DNA of 64,000 nt from an uncultured Phycisphaerales bacterium (lineage in GTDB: Bacteria > Planctomycetota > Phycisphaerae > Sedimentisphaerales > Anaerobacaceae): the NCBI GenBank assembly GCA_937927975.1, contig CALEZT010000118.1, forward strand, positions 30,756-94,755, given 5' to 3'. Shown piece after piece: positions 49,186 to 58,430 of this stretch. The notes beneath the pieces were generated by a model. That model worked only from the letters and a program-made list of their open reading frames with translations, was not told the origin of the DNA and made no database searches. The position numbers were made by a program, and so were the translations under genes. The stretch's first letter is position 1. Each line of letters opens with the position of its first letter.

Positions 49186-51396
49186 ATGTGGACGACTATC
49201 ATAGCTGTTGCTCTCAACATTTGCGGTTTGGCGCACGCCGCTCCGGTCTATCCCGGCCGGGAGTGGGCGACGAAGCCGCCGGCGGAGGCGGGGCTCTCGG
49301 CCGATGCGCTCAAGGCCTTCAGCGGCCGCGTCGGCGGGTCTGGTTGCGTCGTTCGGCACGGAACCATGGTCTACTCCTGGGGCGATCCCGCCCGGCGGAC
49401 GGACGTCGCCTCCGCGGCCAAGCCGATCTACGCTCACTTTCTCTTCAAGGCGATCGAGGACGGACGAATTCAGGATGTCAATCAGCCGGTTTGCGAGTGG
49501 GAGCCGCGACTCAGGGAGATCAACGCCGGACTGGGCTACAATGACTCCCGCATCACATGGCGTCACATGGCCAACCAGATCTCCTGCTACGGCCTGGCGG
49601 AGCAGCCTGGGACCGCGTACGCCTACAACGACTGGCAGATGGCCCTGCTCTTCGACACGCTGTTCACGAAGGTCTACGGCGCGACCCACGCGACGGTCGA
49701 TGCGAAGGTGCTGCATCCCTTGCTGACGGATGCGATCGGGTGCCAGGACGATCCGACGTTTCTGGCCTTTGGCGAGGACGACCGCGCGGGTCGGACAGCG
49801 ATCTCGCCTCGCGACTTCGCGCGTTTCGGCCTGCTCTATCTTCGCGGCGGCAAGTGGGGCGAGAGGCAACTGCTGAGTCCGGACCATGCGAGACTGGCGG
49901 TGACAAGCCCGGTCCCGAACTCCATCCCGAGGGCGGGGGACAAAGCCGCCGAGATGATCCGCGGTCAGCGAAGCATCGGCTCTCGCCAGATCCCCGACAA
50001 CCAGACCGACCACATGGGAAGCTATAGCTGGCTCTGGTGGATCAACGGCCTGGACCGCGAGGGCAAGCGTCACTGGCCCGATGTCCCCGCCGACGCCTTC
50101 GGCTGTTTCGGTCACGGCGGCAAGCGGGCGATGATCGTCCTGCCGAGCCTGGACCTGATCGTGAGCTGGAACGATGCCCGCGTGGACGGCCGGGACCAGG
50201 AGAACGGAGCGATTCGGCTCCTTCTCGACGCGGTCGCCAAGCCGGAGACAACGGCTGTCTCGCCCGGCAGTCCGTTCTTCCTGTGCGGGCCGGGCGACCC
50301 CGAGGGGTTCCTCTACCGCGGGACGCTCAACCCCGACGGCACGCGGACCGGCGATCAGATGGCGTTGATCGAGAAGCTCGCGCCCACCGGCGCCAACTGC
50401 ATCTACCTGATGGCCGTCCGCTCCCACGGCGGCGACGGCGACGCCACGCACAATCCCTTCCTCGACCACGATCCCGCCAAGGGCGTGAACCCCAAGGTCC
50501 TGGATCAGTGGGAGCAGTGGTTCGAGGCGATGGACCGCCACGGGATCGTCATCTACCTCTTCATCTACGACGACGACGCCCTCGTCTGGAAGACCGGGGA
50601 CGAAGTGGGAGACTCGGAACGCGAGTTCATCAAAACGCTGGTGAATCGGTTCGAGCATCACAAACACCTCGTCTGGTGCGTCGCGGAAGAGTATGCGGAA
50701 AAGCTCAGCGTCGAGCGGGTCCGTCGGATCGCGGCCCTGATCCGATCGGAGGACGACAACCGCCATCCGATCGCGGTGCACAAGAACCACGGTCTGGACT
50801 TCACCGAGTTCGCGGACGATCCGGACATCGATGAGTTCGCGATCCAGTACAACGTCGCAACCGCCGAGGAGCTGCACGCCGGCGTCGTCCAGGCCAGACG
50901 CCAGGCGAAAGGGCGGTACAGCCTCAACCTCTCCGAGGCCGCCGACTGGGGCACAGGGGCCGAGTCCCGCAGAAAATGTTGGGCCTGCGCGATGGGCGGG
51001 GCGTCCGTGATGGTCCTGGGCATGGACATCGCGAGCACCGCGGCGAGCGATCTGCGCGACTGCGGCAACGTGGTTCGCTTCTTCCAGAAGGTCGATTGGC
51101 AGGGCCTGGAGCCGCACGACGAACTGGCGTGCGGCGCGACGACGTTCGTGCTGGCCGAGCCGGGCGAGCGGTACGTCGCCTATTCCTGGGCTCCGGATGG
51201 GCCCATCGGGCTCAGGCAGGTGCCGGCGGGTCGGTACTCCTTCGAGTGGTTCGACTGCGTCGCAGGCACGTTCGTCTCGCAGGCTTCGCTTCAAGTTGCC
51301 TCCGGAGATCGCCTCTGGCATCGCCCCGCGGGCTTCGGCGTCGAGGTCGTGGTCAGCATCCGTCGAGATGGATCGTCAGCGGGCGGGGCTCGCTGA
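49186..51396 (+). CDS. Serine beta-lactamase-like domain fused to a glycosidase-like domain, secreted
   Basis: 736 aa from ATG 49186 with a signal peptide (MWTTIIAVALNICGLAHAAP). Residues ~20-345 are class C beta-lactamase/esterase-like: the SxxK of DVASAAKPIYAH, the YxN of YAYNDWQMA and the HGG of FGHGGKRAMI. Residues ~350-735 are a TIM-barrel-like region (FFLCGPGDPEGFLYRGTL, HHKHLVWCVAEEYAEKLS) with a C-terminal beta domain (YVAYSWAPDGP), like secreted putative apiosidase/DUF4038 proteins. An esterase plus glycosidase acting on one polysaccharide is plausible. The 3' end overlaps the next gene by 21 bases. Confidence 0.82.
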   Translation: MWTTIIAVALNICGLAHAAPVYPGREWATKPPAEAGLSADALKAFSGRVGGSGCVVRHGTMVYSWGDPARRTDVASAAKPIYAHFLFKAIEDGRIQDVNQPVCEWEPRLREINAGLGYNDSRITWRHMANQISCYGLAEQPGTAYAYNDWQMALLFDTLFTKVYGATHATVDAKVLHPLLTDAIGCQDDPTFLAFGEDDRAGRTAISPRDFARFGLLYLRGGKWGERQLLSPDHARLAVTSPVPNSIPRAGDKAAEMIRGQRSIGSRQIPDNQTDHMGSYSWLWWINGLDREGKRHWPDVPADAFGCFGHGGKRAMIVLPSLDLIVSWNDARVDGRDQENGAIRLLLDAVAKPETTAVSPGSPFFLCGPGDPEGFLYRGTLNPDGTRTGDQMALIEKLAPTGANCIYLMAVRSHGGDGDATHNPFLDHDPAKGVNPKVLDQWEQWFEAMDRHGIVIYLFIYDDDALVWKTGDEVGDSEREFIKTLVNRFEHHKHLVWCVAEEYAEKLSVERVRRIAALIRSEDDNRHPIAVHKNHGLDFTEFADDPDIDEFAIQYNVATAEELHAGVVQARRQAKGRYSLNLSEAADWGTGAESRRKCWACAMGGASVMVLGMDIASTAASDLRDCGNVVRFFQKVDWQGLEPHDELACGATTFVLAEPGERYVAYSWAPDGPIGLRQVPAGRYSFEWFDCVAGTFVSQASLQVASGDRLWHRPAGFGVEVVVSIRRDGSSAGGAR

Positions 51397-53322
51397 CGCA
51401 TCGAGGAGCATCGGTCCGGCCGGCGCTTTCCAGACCCGGCACAGGGGTCTCTCGCTGCGGGTCCAGCCTGCCCGATCCGGTTGGGCCTGCGTCGAGTACC
51501 GCAGCCGGCCCGAGTCGTCCTGGCGGTATTCGTAGAGCGAGACGACGCTTTCGTTCTTCGCTTCCGGCTCCGCTGGGGGCAGGGCGAGGAACAGCGGCCT
51601 GGCCGAAGCCTCGCGGGGTTCTGTCGTCAGACGCGTGCCTCCTTCGGCCTGCCTCTCGGCGTAGACAGGGATCAGATCCTTGCCGCCCCGGCTTGGCTCG
51701 ACCGCGCAAAACCCCACGGATTCCACGCGGTCCCACAGGTCGCCCTCGGCCACCGCGGAGCCCGGCAGGTATCTCTGTTCTCCCTGTACTCGATAGATCG
51801 CCACAGGCAGGACCATACGCGGGTCGCCCAGGTCCAGGCGGTACATGATCTGGTTGTAGTCGTATCGCGGCGTGGCGCGCTCCTCCGAGCCCGAGAAGGT
51901 CCACGTGTAGGTGCCTTCGAGGTAGATCGTCCGATCGCCGTCCTGGTCGAAGAGCGGATGGTGCTTGGGGTTGTAGAACGAGTACTTGTTGTGCGTTATG
52001 ATCTTGCGGGCGTAGCCCCACGGCCCGACCGGCGTATCGGCCTCGGCGCACCAGATCTCGCCCAGGGCGGAGGACTGGCCATAAAGTTGCCCGAAGACAG
52101 CGATCCAACGCCCGCGATATGCATTGAAGTACAGCGTCCCGTTGTGCGGCACGATCTCCCGGCCCGACTCGACATCGAAGACCTTCACCCCCTTGGCCTC
52201 CGCTTCCAGGGCCTCGATCGCAGCGGGTTTGTCGCCGCCCCGCGAAGCCAGCACCTCGCCGAACTTGGCCCAGCGGGGCTCCGAACGATCCTTGGCCGCC
52301 AGGGCGGTGAAGACCTCATACTGGTTGGCGTCGAGGATCGCATCCCACTGGGCCGGGACGCGCAGCCGCACGCCCATGGGCGAGGGGGAGGTGAAGTAGT
52401 AGTACCGCCGGCCCGCGGCCTGGACGGGGAACGCGTGACCGGTGTTTCGGTAGGGCAGGAACTCCAGGCCCGGTCGAACGAGGGGCTCGAAGGTGCTCGT
52501 GTCGTCCTTGAAGACCATCAGGCCGCGTTCGAGCGTTTCCGTGAGACCTTTGAGTCGGGCGAACTTCGCGACCATCCGCTCGTTGCCCTGCGGGTCCTGC
52601 ACGGTGAGCAACCCGTCGAGCCAGACCAGGCCGGACTCCTTCAGCGGGGCCATCTTCCGGCTGAATCCGTCTTCGCCGACGAAGTATTCCAGATCGACGC
52701 CGACCGCAGGGTCCAATCCGCCGCGACCGGGAGGGTCCGAGACCGCGCCGGACATGGCGAAGTTCCCCAGCGGATAGGAGGGCTTGCTTGTGTCGCCCCA
52801 CATCCAGAACACCCGGCCTCGATAGAGGCAGGTGAACACCGAGTCCTGGCCCATGACCTGGCCGTTGAGGACGGGGTTCTTCAGGGGGACGGGCCGGCCC
52901 AGCAGGACGCTGTCGCGATAGATCCCCTGGCCGGTGACGCGATACAGCCGCTCGGCGACGTTGACGCGGTCGATCGGGACGACCGCTGATGCGCCCGGCG
53001 TGGTCCGCAGGCGGACGCCTCGGTATCCGAAGCCGTCCTGGGGGACTTCATAGCCGTGGCTCTCGACGAGGAAAAAGACCTCGCGGTCCATCAGGCCGGG
53101 TTCGAGGAAGGCGATGAAGCCGTGGCTGTCGGTGACGTAGCGGATGAGGTTGGTGGTCCGCAGTTCCACCAGCGGCACGCCCCGACCGCTCTGGCGGTCC
53201 ACGACCTGGATCGCGAAGTAGTCGCCGGGTCGATCTTGGTCGCCGGCCGCGACGTTCCCGCCTGCGAACGCGATCCCGAGTATCGTTGCCGCTATCGCGA
53301 CCGACAGGCCCTTGCGCGTCAT
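51376..53322 (-). CDS. Secreted beta-propeller-like protein of unknown function
   Basis: 648 aa from ATG 53322 (GGAG 8 bases upstream; ATG 53343 is seven codons further up). Signal peptide MTRKGLSVAIAATILGIAFA. The first ~120 residues read as a carboxypeptidase-regulatory-like beta domain (FAIQVVDRQSGRGVPLVELR). The remainder has repeated Trp/Gly/Asp strands (RVFWMWGDTSKPSYPLGNF, WIAVFGQLYGQSSALGEIWC, DRTIYLEGTYTWTFSG) like the five-bladed propellers of GH43/DUF4185-type proteins. Catalytic acids not assigned. Confidence 0.75.
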   Translation of the reverse strand: MTRKGLSVAIAATILGIAFAGGNVAAGDQDRPGDYFAIQVVDRQSGRGVPLVELRTTNLIRYVTDSHGFIAFLEPGLMDREVFFLVESHGYEVPQDGFGYRGVRLRTTPGASAVVPIDRVNVAERLYRVTGQGIYRDSVLLGRPVPLKNPVLNGQVMGQDSVFTCLYRGRVFWMWGDTSKPSYPLGNFAMSGAVSDPPGRGGLDPAVGVDLEYFVGEDGFSRKMAPLKESGLVWLDGLLTVQDPQGNERMVAKFARLKGLTETLERGLMVFKDDTSTFEPLVRPGLEFLPYRNTGHAFPVQAAGRRYYYFTSPSPMGVRLRVPAQWDAILDANQYEVFTALAAKDRSEPRWAKFGEVLASRGGDKPAAIEALEAEAKGVKVFDVESGREIVPHNGTLYFNAYRGRWIAVFGQLYGQSSALGEIWCAEADTPVGPWGYARKIITHNKYSFYNPKHHPLFDQDGDRTIYLEGTYTWTFSGSEERATPRYDYNQIMYRLDLGDPRMVLPVAIYRVQGEQRYLPGSAVAEGDLWDRVESVGFCAVEPSRGGKDLIPVYAERQAEGGTRLTTEPREASARPLFLALPPAEPEAKNESVVSLYEYRQDDSGRLRYSTQAQPDRAGWTRSERPLCRVWKAPAGPMLLDASASPAR

Positions 53323-53416
53323 CGAAGTCACTCCATACGCCATGCGCCACCCCTTCTTTCTCAGGCCGACTCATGCGGCCTCTCTCCGGCAACAGCGCCG
53401 GCCGGCCAAGTCACAC

Positions 53417-54280
53417 CTATACCACACTTCGCGTGGGAATCGAAGCGTCAACTGTCTCTTCGCGCGACAGCGCACGGCCGCCCGCCGGAATTGGGTTCGT
53501 TTCGCGCGACGCTGGCGCGAGTTTCAAGTGTGAAGTTTGAAGTGTGAAGTCGGAGCCGTCGCCAGAGACCGGCCCCTGCTCACTTGAAACTTGACACTTC
53601 AAACTTGCAACTCCTTCGCCAAACGAAGCCAATTCCGCGGGGATTGGGGGCTCTTGATCGACTGCGAGGTTGCCCTTCGAACGCGGAGTGAGGACCTCAT
53701 TGACCTGATTGACCTTGTTGACCTTATTGACCGCGGGATTGCCCTGCGAATGCGGGACTTCTGCCGCCTTGCGGGCCTCCTGCTCCCGGCGCAGCTCGCG
53801 CATCGTGCGGTAGAGGCTGTTCTCGATGCGCCGTTCGTGGACCAGCAGTCGGTCCAGGACCTGGGCGCGGGCGAAGTCGGTCATCACCACCTGGCCCAGG
53901 ATCACCGCTTCCTCGTCGGGCTTCGGTTCGATCGGCAATCCGTGCCTGGGCCAGAGCACGATATCGCCCGCGTTCTCGCGGTAGACGGTCGCGAAGACGG
54001 CGCTGTGCAGCCGCTCGGCCCGCCGCAATCGCCAGGCCAGACTCACCGCCCGCTCGGCCAGCATTTCCTCCACCGCCCCCACCGGCGCCAACTCCGCCAG
54101 CATCCCCTCGCGGTAGAGATCGAACTGGGCGGGGTCCTCTCCATGAATGACCACCTGCTCGGCCAAAAGCCCATGCTTGACGGCATTCTGCGAAGCAACC
54201 GCCTTGCCTTGGGCCGTCCGCGGCCCGGTGGACTTCTGCGCGTTCGAACGATTCGCCTGGATCTGAGCAACACTCGCCAT
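53417..54280 (-). CDS. Planctomycete repeat-associated protein with an N-terminal STGPRT motif
   Basis: 287 aa; GGAGGG precedes the ATG. It opens ANRSNAQKSTGPRTAQGK, then NAVKHGLLAEQVVIHGEDP, a family present in several copies in many planctomycete and related genomes; function unknown. The middle is helical and charged (LAWRLRRAERLHSAVFATVY, HERRIENSLYRTMRELRREQ). The last ~90 residues look like translated repeat DNA (NKVNKVNQVNEV; FTLQTSHLKLAP, from the palindrome at 53519-53610). The conserved domain probably ends near residue 175. Confidence 0.7.
   Translation of the reverse strand: MASVAQIQANRSNAQKSTGPRTAQGKAVASQNAVKHGLLAEQVVIHGEDPAQFDLYREGMLAELAPVGAVEEMLAERAVSLAWRLRRAERLHSAVFATVYRENAGDIVLWPRHGLPIEPKPDEEAVILGQVVMTDFARAQVLDRLLVHERRIENSLYRTMRELRREQEARKAAEVPHSQGNPAVNKVNKVNQVNEVLTPRSKGNLAVDQEPPIPAELASFGEGVASLKCQVSSEQGPVSGDGSDFTLQTSHLKLAPASRETNPIPAGGRALSREETVDASIPTRSVV
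53519..53610. repeat. Palindromic repeat in the 3' part of the 53.4 kb gene
   Basis: GTTTCAAGTGTGAAGTTTGA followed by AGTGTGAAG faces CACTTGAAACTTGACACTTC followed by AAACTTGCAAC. It contains direct repeats of TGAAGT(T/G)T and forms a long imperfect hairpin. Confidence 0.6.
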
Positions 54281-54815
54281 GATGAACCCTCCGAATCAAC
54301 GATCGACCAGTTACGATTCACAATCCGTCGCCGCTCGCGGGGCGACACATATGGACATTATACCATAGGCCACAAGGAGCTTCAACACAAATCCAACAAA
54401 CACGCAGATATTTTCTATTTGTCTAACTCCTTGTCCGGCCGGGACTAACGAAACGCCCCGAAAGAATCTCCGGCCATGGAGGGCCGAACCGGTTTTTCCT
54501 CTTCGCCACATACCTGTGAGAAATGCGGGTCACGCCGGTTGCAGGAGTGTGGCGGGCGAAATCGCATTCTGCTTGATTCTGCAGGGCGGCGTATCATAGA
54601 ATAGCGGTAGGAAGTCCCGTGGCATGTGTTTGGTTTCGAACCGCGGGAGTGGCGTTCTTTCATTTGAAGAGGAGTTGCCGAGGCTCAGAGGATAGTCACA
54701 CAATCGGAAGGATGCAGTCCCTTTGCCATTCCGACAACCAGGCGGATAGGTGTTCTTCGCGTTCGGATGCAGCGTATTCGTGTGCATTTGCGATATGTTC
54801 TGAAGGAGGACGACC
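54281..54815. other. Non-coding region upstream of the LamG gene
   Basis: About 535 bases, AT-richer than the surroundings, between divergent genes. No protein-like frame and no clear promoter was identified. The last bases hold AAGGAGG, the ribosome-binding site of the LamG gene. Confidence 0.4.
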
Positions 54816-57809
54816 ATGGGCAAGAAGTTGACGGCATTGACACTGTGTGCGTTTCTGGCGAGCATGACGACCGGCCCGGCGGTGCAGGCAGGCGATCCCT
54901 CACTGGCAGGTTGGTGGAGGTTCGATGAGGGGGCGGGGACGACGGTTCGGGATTCGAGCGGCTACGGTCATGAGGGCGTCCTGGTGGGCGATCCGCAGTG
55001 GGCGGCGGGCAAGATCGGTCCGGGCGCTCTGAGTTTCGACGGTTCCGGCTGCCTGGTCCAAGTGCCCGAGAGTCCGGCGCTGGACGCCGGCAGCGCGTTG
55101 ACCCTCGCCGCTTGGGTGCATCTGAACAACCTTTCGACCTATTACTTCGTGGCGTGCAAGGCCCCCAGCGGCACGGCGTCTTCGAACTATCCCGGCAACT
55201 ATGAGTTCCGTGTCGCTTCAGGGACGGGAATCCTGCAATTGCTTCACCAGACGTCTCAGGGCCAGGAGTTCTCCACATATGCGTCCACGACCCCGATCAC
55301 GGCGGGACAGTGGCGTCATGTGGCGGTGACGTTCCAGGTGGGTGGCCGCGTGGAGTTCTACGTCGACGGGACCTCGGCGGGCGGGGCCGCTCAGACTTCC
55401 AACTTTGGCATTCTCAATGACGAGCCGATCCGCATCGGCGGCCGCAAGGACAACTACTCCTACTTCAACGGACTGATCGACGACGTTCGCATCTACAGCC
55501 GGGTGCTGACGCCGGAGGAGCTGCCCGACGTGATTCTGGGCAAGGGTCCCAACGCGGAGCTGGCGGACGATCCGACCCCCGAGGACGGGGCGACGGACGT
55601 GCTGCAGGATACGACTCTGGCCTGGGAGGCAGGAGAATTCGCCGTCTCGCATGATGTGTATTTCGGGACCAGTCGTGCGGACGTGAACGACGCCAGCCGG
55701 GACGACGGGAGAGGCGTGCTCGTGAGCCAGGATCAGGCGGAGGCCGCGTACGACCCGGACGGCCTGCTCGAATTCGGGCGGACCTACTACTGGCGCGTCG
55801 ATGAGGTCAACGGGGCTCCCGACTACACGATCTTCAAAGGCGAGACCTGGAGTTTCACGGTGGAGCCGTATGCGTATCCGATCACCAGCCCGATAGCAGC
55901 AACCGCGTCGGCCTCCCAGGCCAACATGAGGCCTGAGAACACGGTCAACGGCTCCGGACTGGATGACTTGGACCAGCATTCCACCGACTCCACCCAGATG
56001 TGGTTGAGCGGCGTCAAGCCGGCCTGGATTCAGTACGAGTTCGACAGGGTGTACAAGCTGCACGAGATGCGGGTCTGGAATTCAAATCAGGTGGTCGAAG
56101 CCTTTCTGGGGTTCGGAGCCAAGGACGTCGCAGTCGAGTACTCCGCCGACGGTACAACGTGGGCGCCGCTGGAGGGCGTGCCCCCGTTCGCCCGAGCGAC
56201 CGGCATGCCGACCTACACGGCGAACACGACCGTCGAATTCGGCGGCGTCATGGCGAAGTTCGTCAAGCTGACGATCACCACCAACTGGGGCGGCCTTGCG
56301 GCGCAGACGGGCCTGAGCGAGGTCCGCTTCTTCCACGTTCCCGTGCAGGCGTTCTCGCCGGAGCCGGCGACGGGAGCGACGGGTGTGAGCGTCGAGACGG
56401 ATCTCCTCTGGCGCCCCGGTCGCGAGGCGACTTCCCACACGGTATACATCGGCACCGACAGCAACGCGGTGGCTGGCGGCCTGGTTTCGGGCGACAGCGT
56501 GACCTCGCACCGGTACACACCGGTGGACCTCTTGTTTGCCACAGAGTATTTCTGGAAGGTGAACGAGGTGGGTAATGCCGGCGTTCGTCCCGGCGACCTG
56601 TGGAGCTTCACGACCGAGGATTATGCCTCGGTTGACGACTTCGAGAGCTACACGGACGACATGGAGGCCGAGCAGACGATCTGGCAGACCTGGATCGACG
56701 GCCTGGCCGACGGCAAGAGCGGTTCGCAGGTGGGGCACGACACGGCGCCGTTTGCCGAGACGACCGTCGTTCACGGCGGGCGACAGTCGTTGCTGGTGGT
56801 CTACGACAACTCGGACTTTGCTTTCTCGGAAGCCACGCGGACCTTCGACGCGCCTCAGAACTGGACCGTCCGTGGCATCAAGACTCTCTCGCTCTACTTC
56901 GCGGGCGTCGCCGGCAACGGCGGGCGACTGTACTTGAAGATCAACGGCGCCAAGATCGCCTACAGCGGAGACCCGACAGACCTGGCGCGAACCGCCTGGC
57001 AGGCGTGGAACGTCGATCTATCCACGGTCGGCGGCGCCAACAGCGTTCGCTCGCTGACCCTCGGCGTAGAGGGCGCGGGAGCTGCCGGCACGCTGTACGT
57101 CGACGACATTCGTCTCTATGCCATGCCCGGCACGAAGACTTTGCCGACCGATCCCGGCACCACGGGTTTGGTCGCCCAGTATAAATTCGATGGAGACGCC
57201 AAGGACTCCGCAGGAACGCATCATGCGAAGCTCACCGGCTCGCCGACGTACGTTGCAGGCCAGGTTGGCCAGGCGCTCAACCTGCCTTTTGACGTGCAGT
57301 ACGCCACGGTAGACTACGCCGCAGATTTGGCGATGAACACGTTCACTGTAGCCGCGTGGGTCAATGTGGCGGACGTGAGCTCTTCCCGGGGCGTGCTCGG
57401 AACCCGCATCGGCGGCGAATATACCTTCGATCTGAAGGTCGAAGCCTCTCGCATACACGGGGACATCGGCAACGGCACCGCCTGGTTGAACACTTCCGTG
57501 GACATCACGGCGGCTCGGGGCGGCATCATCAGCCTCAATGAGTGGCATCACATCGCCTACGTGGTGGACGACGCCACCGACACCGCCGCGATGTTCCTGG
57601 ATGGCGTCCCGGCGGCGACCGTGACCTTCACCGGCACGCCGTTGTTCATGAAGTCCGGCCAGAGTCTTGGCATCGGCCGCGCCTATGATGGGGCCGCCGA
57701 GTACATGCACGGCATGATCGATGAGGTGTGCATCTATAATCGAACGCTGTCTGCCGCGGAGATCGCCTGGATGGCGGGTCGAAGGTTGCCGATCGATCAA
57801 CCGCTGTGA
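54816..57809 (+). CDS. Large secreted LamG / F5/8-type C (discoidin) multidomain protein
   Basis: 997 aa; AAGGAGG stands before the ATG. Signal peptide MGKKLTALTLCAFLASMTTG. Modules in order: LamG ~30-230 (LAGWWRFDEGAGTTVRDSSG, LIDDVRIYSRVLTPEEL), fibronectin-like ~247-345 (SHDVYFGTS), discoidin ~350-515 (HEMRVWNSNQV), second fibronectin-like ~518-610, carbohydrate-binding-like beta-sandwich ~615-770 (DDFESYTDDMEAEQTIWQTW), and a second LamG ~780-990 (AQYKFDGDAKDSAGTHHAKL, MIDEVCIYNRTLSAAEI). No catalytic motif. Paralogue of the partial gene at 1-1695. Likely surface protein for binding polysaccharide. Confidence 0.9.
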   Translation: MGKKLTALTLCAFLASMTTGPAVQAGDPSLAGWWRFDEGAGTTVRDSSGYGHEGVLVGDPQWAAGKIGPGALSFDGSGCLVQVPESPALDAGSALTLAAWVHLNNLSTYYFVACKAPSGTASSNYPGNYEFRVASGTGILQLLHQTSQGQEFSTYASTTPITAGQWRHVAVTFQVGGRVEFYVDGTSAGGAAQTSNFGILNDEPIRIGGRKDNYSYFNGLIDDVRIYSRVLTPEELPDVILGKGPNAELADDPTPEDGATDVLQDTTLAWEAGEFAVSHDVYFGTSRADVNDASRDDGRGVLVSQDQAEAAYDPDGLLEFGRTYYWRVDEVNGAPDYTIFKGETWSFTVEPYAYPITSPIAATASASQANMRPENTVNGSGLDDLDQHSTDSTQMWLSGVKPAWIQYEFDRVYKLHEMRVWNSNQVVEAFLGFGAKDVAVEYSADGTTWAPLEGVPPFARATGMPTYTANTTVEFGGVMAKFVKLTITTNWGGLAAQTGLSEVRFFHVPVQAFSPEPATGATGVSVETDLLWRPGREATSHTVYIGTDSNAVAGGLVSGDSVTSHRYTPVDLLFATEYFWKVNEVGNAGVRPGDLWSFTTEDYASVDDFESYTDDMEAEQTIWQTWIDGLADGKSGSQVGHDTAPFAETTVVHGGRQSLLVVYDNSDFAFSEATRTFDAPQNWTVRGIKTLSLYFAGVAGNGGRLYLKINGAKIAYSGDPTDLARTAWQAWNVDLSTVGGANSVRSLTLGVEGAGAAGTLYVDDIRLYAMPGTKTLPTDPGTTGLVAQYKFDGDAKDSAGTHHAKLTGSPTYVAGQVGQALNLPFDVQYATVDYAADLAMNTFTVAAWVNVADVSSSRGVLGTRIGGEYTFDLKVEASRIHGDIGNGTAWLNTSVDITAARGGIISLNEWHHIAYVVDDATDTAAMFLDGVPAATVTFTGTPLFMKSGQSLGIGRAYDGAAEYMHGMIDEVCIYNRTLSAAEIAWMAGRRLPIDQPL

Positions 57810-57903
57810 GGCGTCGTGAATCCGGATCATTAGCCGGGGCCGGCAACACGCCGCGATGATGTGCGTCCATGACATCTGCGTTGTGTTTTCCGATCTGGAC
57901 GAG

Positions 57904-57949
57904 GAAGTCAGTGGGGCTTATGTCGGATGGCATAAGCCCCACTGACTTC
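57904..57949. terminator. Perfect 19-bp hairpin between convergent genes
   Basis: GAAGTCAGTGGGGCTTATG (57904-57922), 8-base loop, CATAAGCCCCACTGACTTC (57931-57949). No mismatches. It lies between the LamG gene (plus) and the acylphosphatase gene (minus), so it is probably a bidirectional terminator; T runs are absent. Confidence 0.55.
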
Positions 57950-58026
57950 GTCGGGCCCCAGCGTGTCGCACGAGGCAGGCATGGCCGGCATCCCGGGCCC
58001 TGCTCGGGGGCCGCGGAGACTCTGGG

Positions 58027-58302
58027 CTACAGGACGATTCGGAAGTCCGTGTAGTGGGGGCTGAAGACGGCCGGCTCGATCTGGGTGTCGCGGACGTGGC
58101 CGGCGAATTCGCTCTGGATGTCCGCGATGCAGTTGTCGATCTCGTCGGGCTCGCCTTGGATGAACATCTCAACCGTGCCGTCGGGCACGTTTCGCACGAA
58201 CCCGGTCACCGCGTAATGGCTCGCGATCTGGCGCGTGGTGTAGCGGAAGCCCACGCCCTGGACCCGCCCTCGGAAGACGACATGTCGCGCTGTCTGGCCC
58301 AT
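58027..58302 (-). CDS. acyP: Acylphosphatase
   Basis: 91 aa from ATG 58302, the usual acylphosphatase size. The signature VFRGRVQGVGFRYTTRQIAS holds the phosphate-binding loop and catalytic Arg20; the Asn of GFVRNVPDGTVEMFIQG is the second catalytic residue (N38). It hydrolyses acyl phosphates in the cytoplasm. The frame is open further upstream, but with no family similarity. Divergent from the membrane protein gene. Confidence 0.93.
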   Translation of the reverse strand: MGQTARHVVFRGRVQGVGFRYTTRQIASHYAVTGFVRNVPDGTVEMFIQGEPDEIDNCIADIQSEFAGHVRDTQIEPAVFSPHYTDFRIVL

Positions 58303-58430
58303 ACGATTGACGATTGACGATCGACGACTTACTATTTGACTTCCGTGACGCCGCGAACGACCCGGCGTCCGAGCGATTATACGCCTTGCGCGGCAGGCCG
58401 TACACTGGAAGTTGGAGTTGTGCCCTCGGG

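Noticed and set aside
48283..51321. 1012-aa minus-strand frame
   Set aside because: It lies opposite the rubrerythrin and beta-lactamase-like genes, is rich in Arg/His/Val as expected from a reverse frame of GC-rich DNA, and has no recognisable domain.
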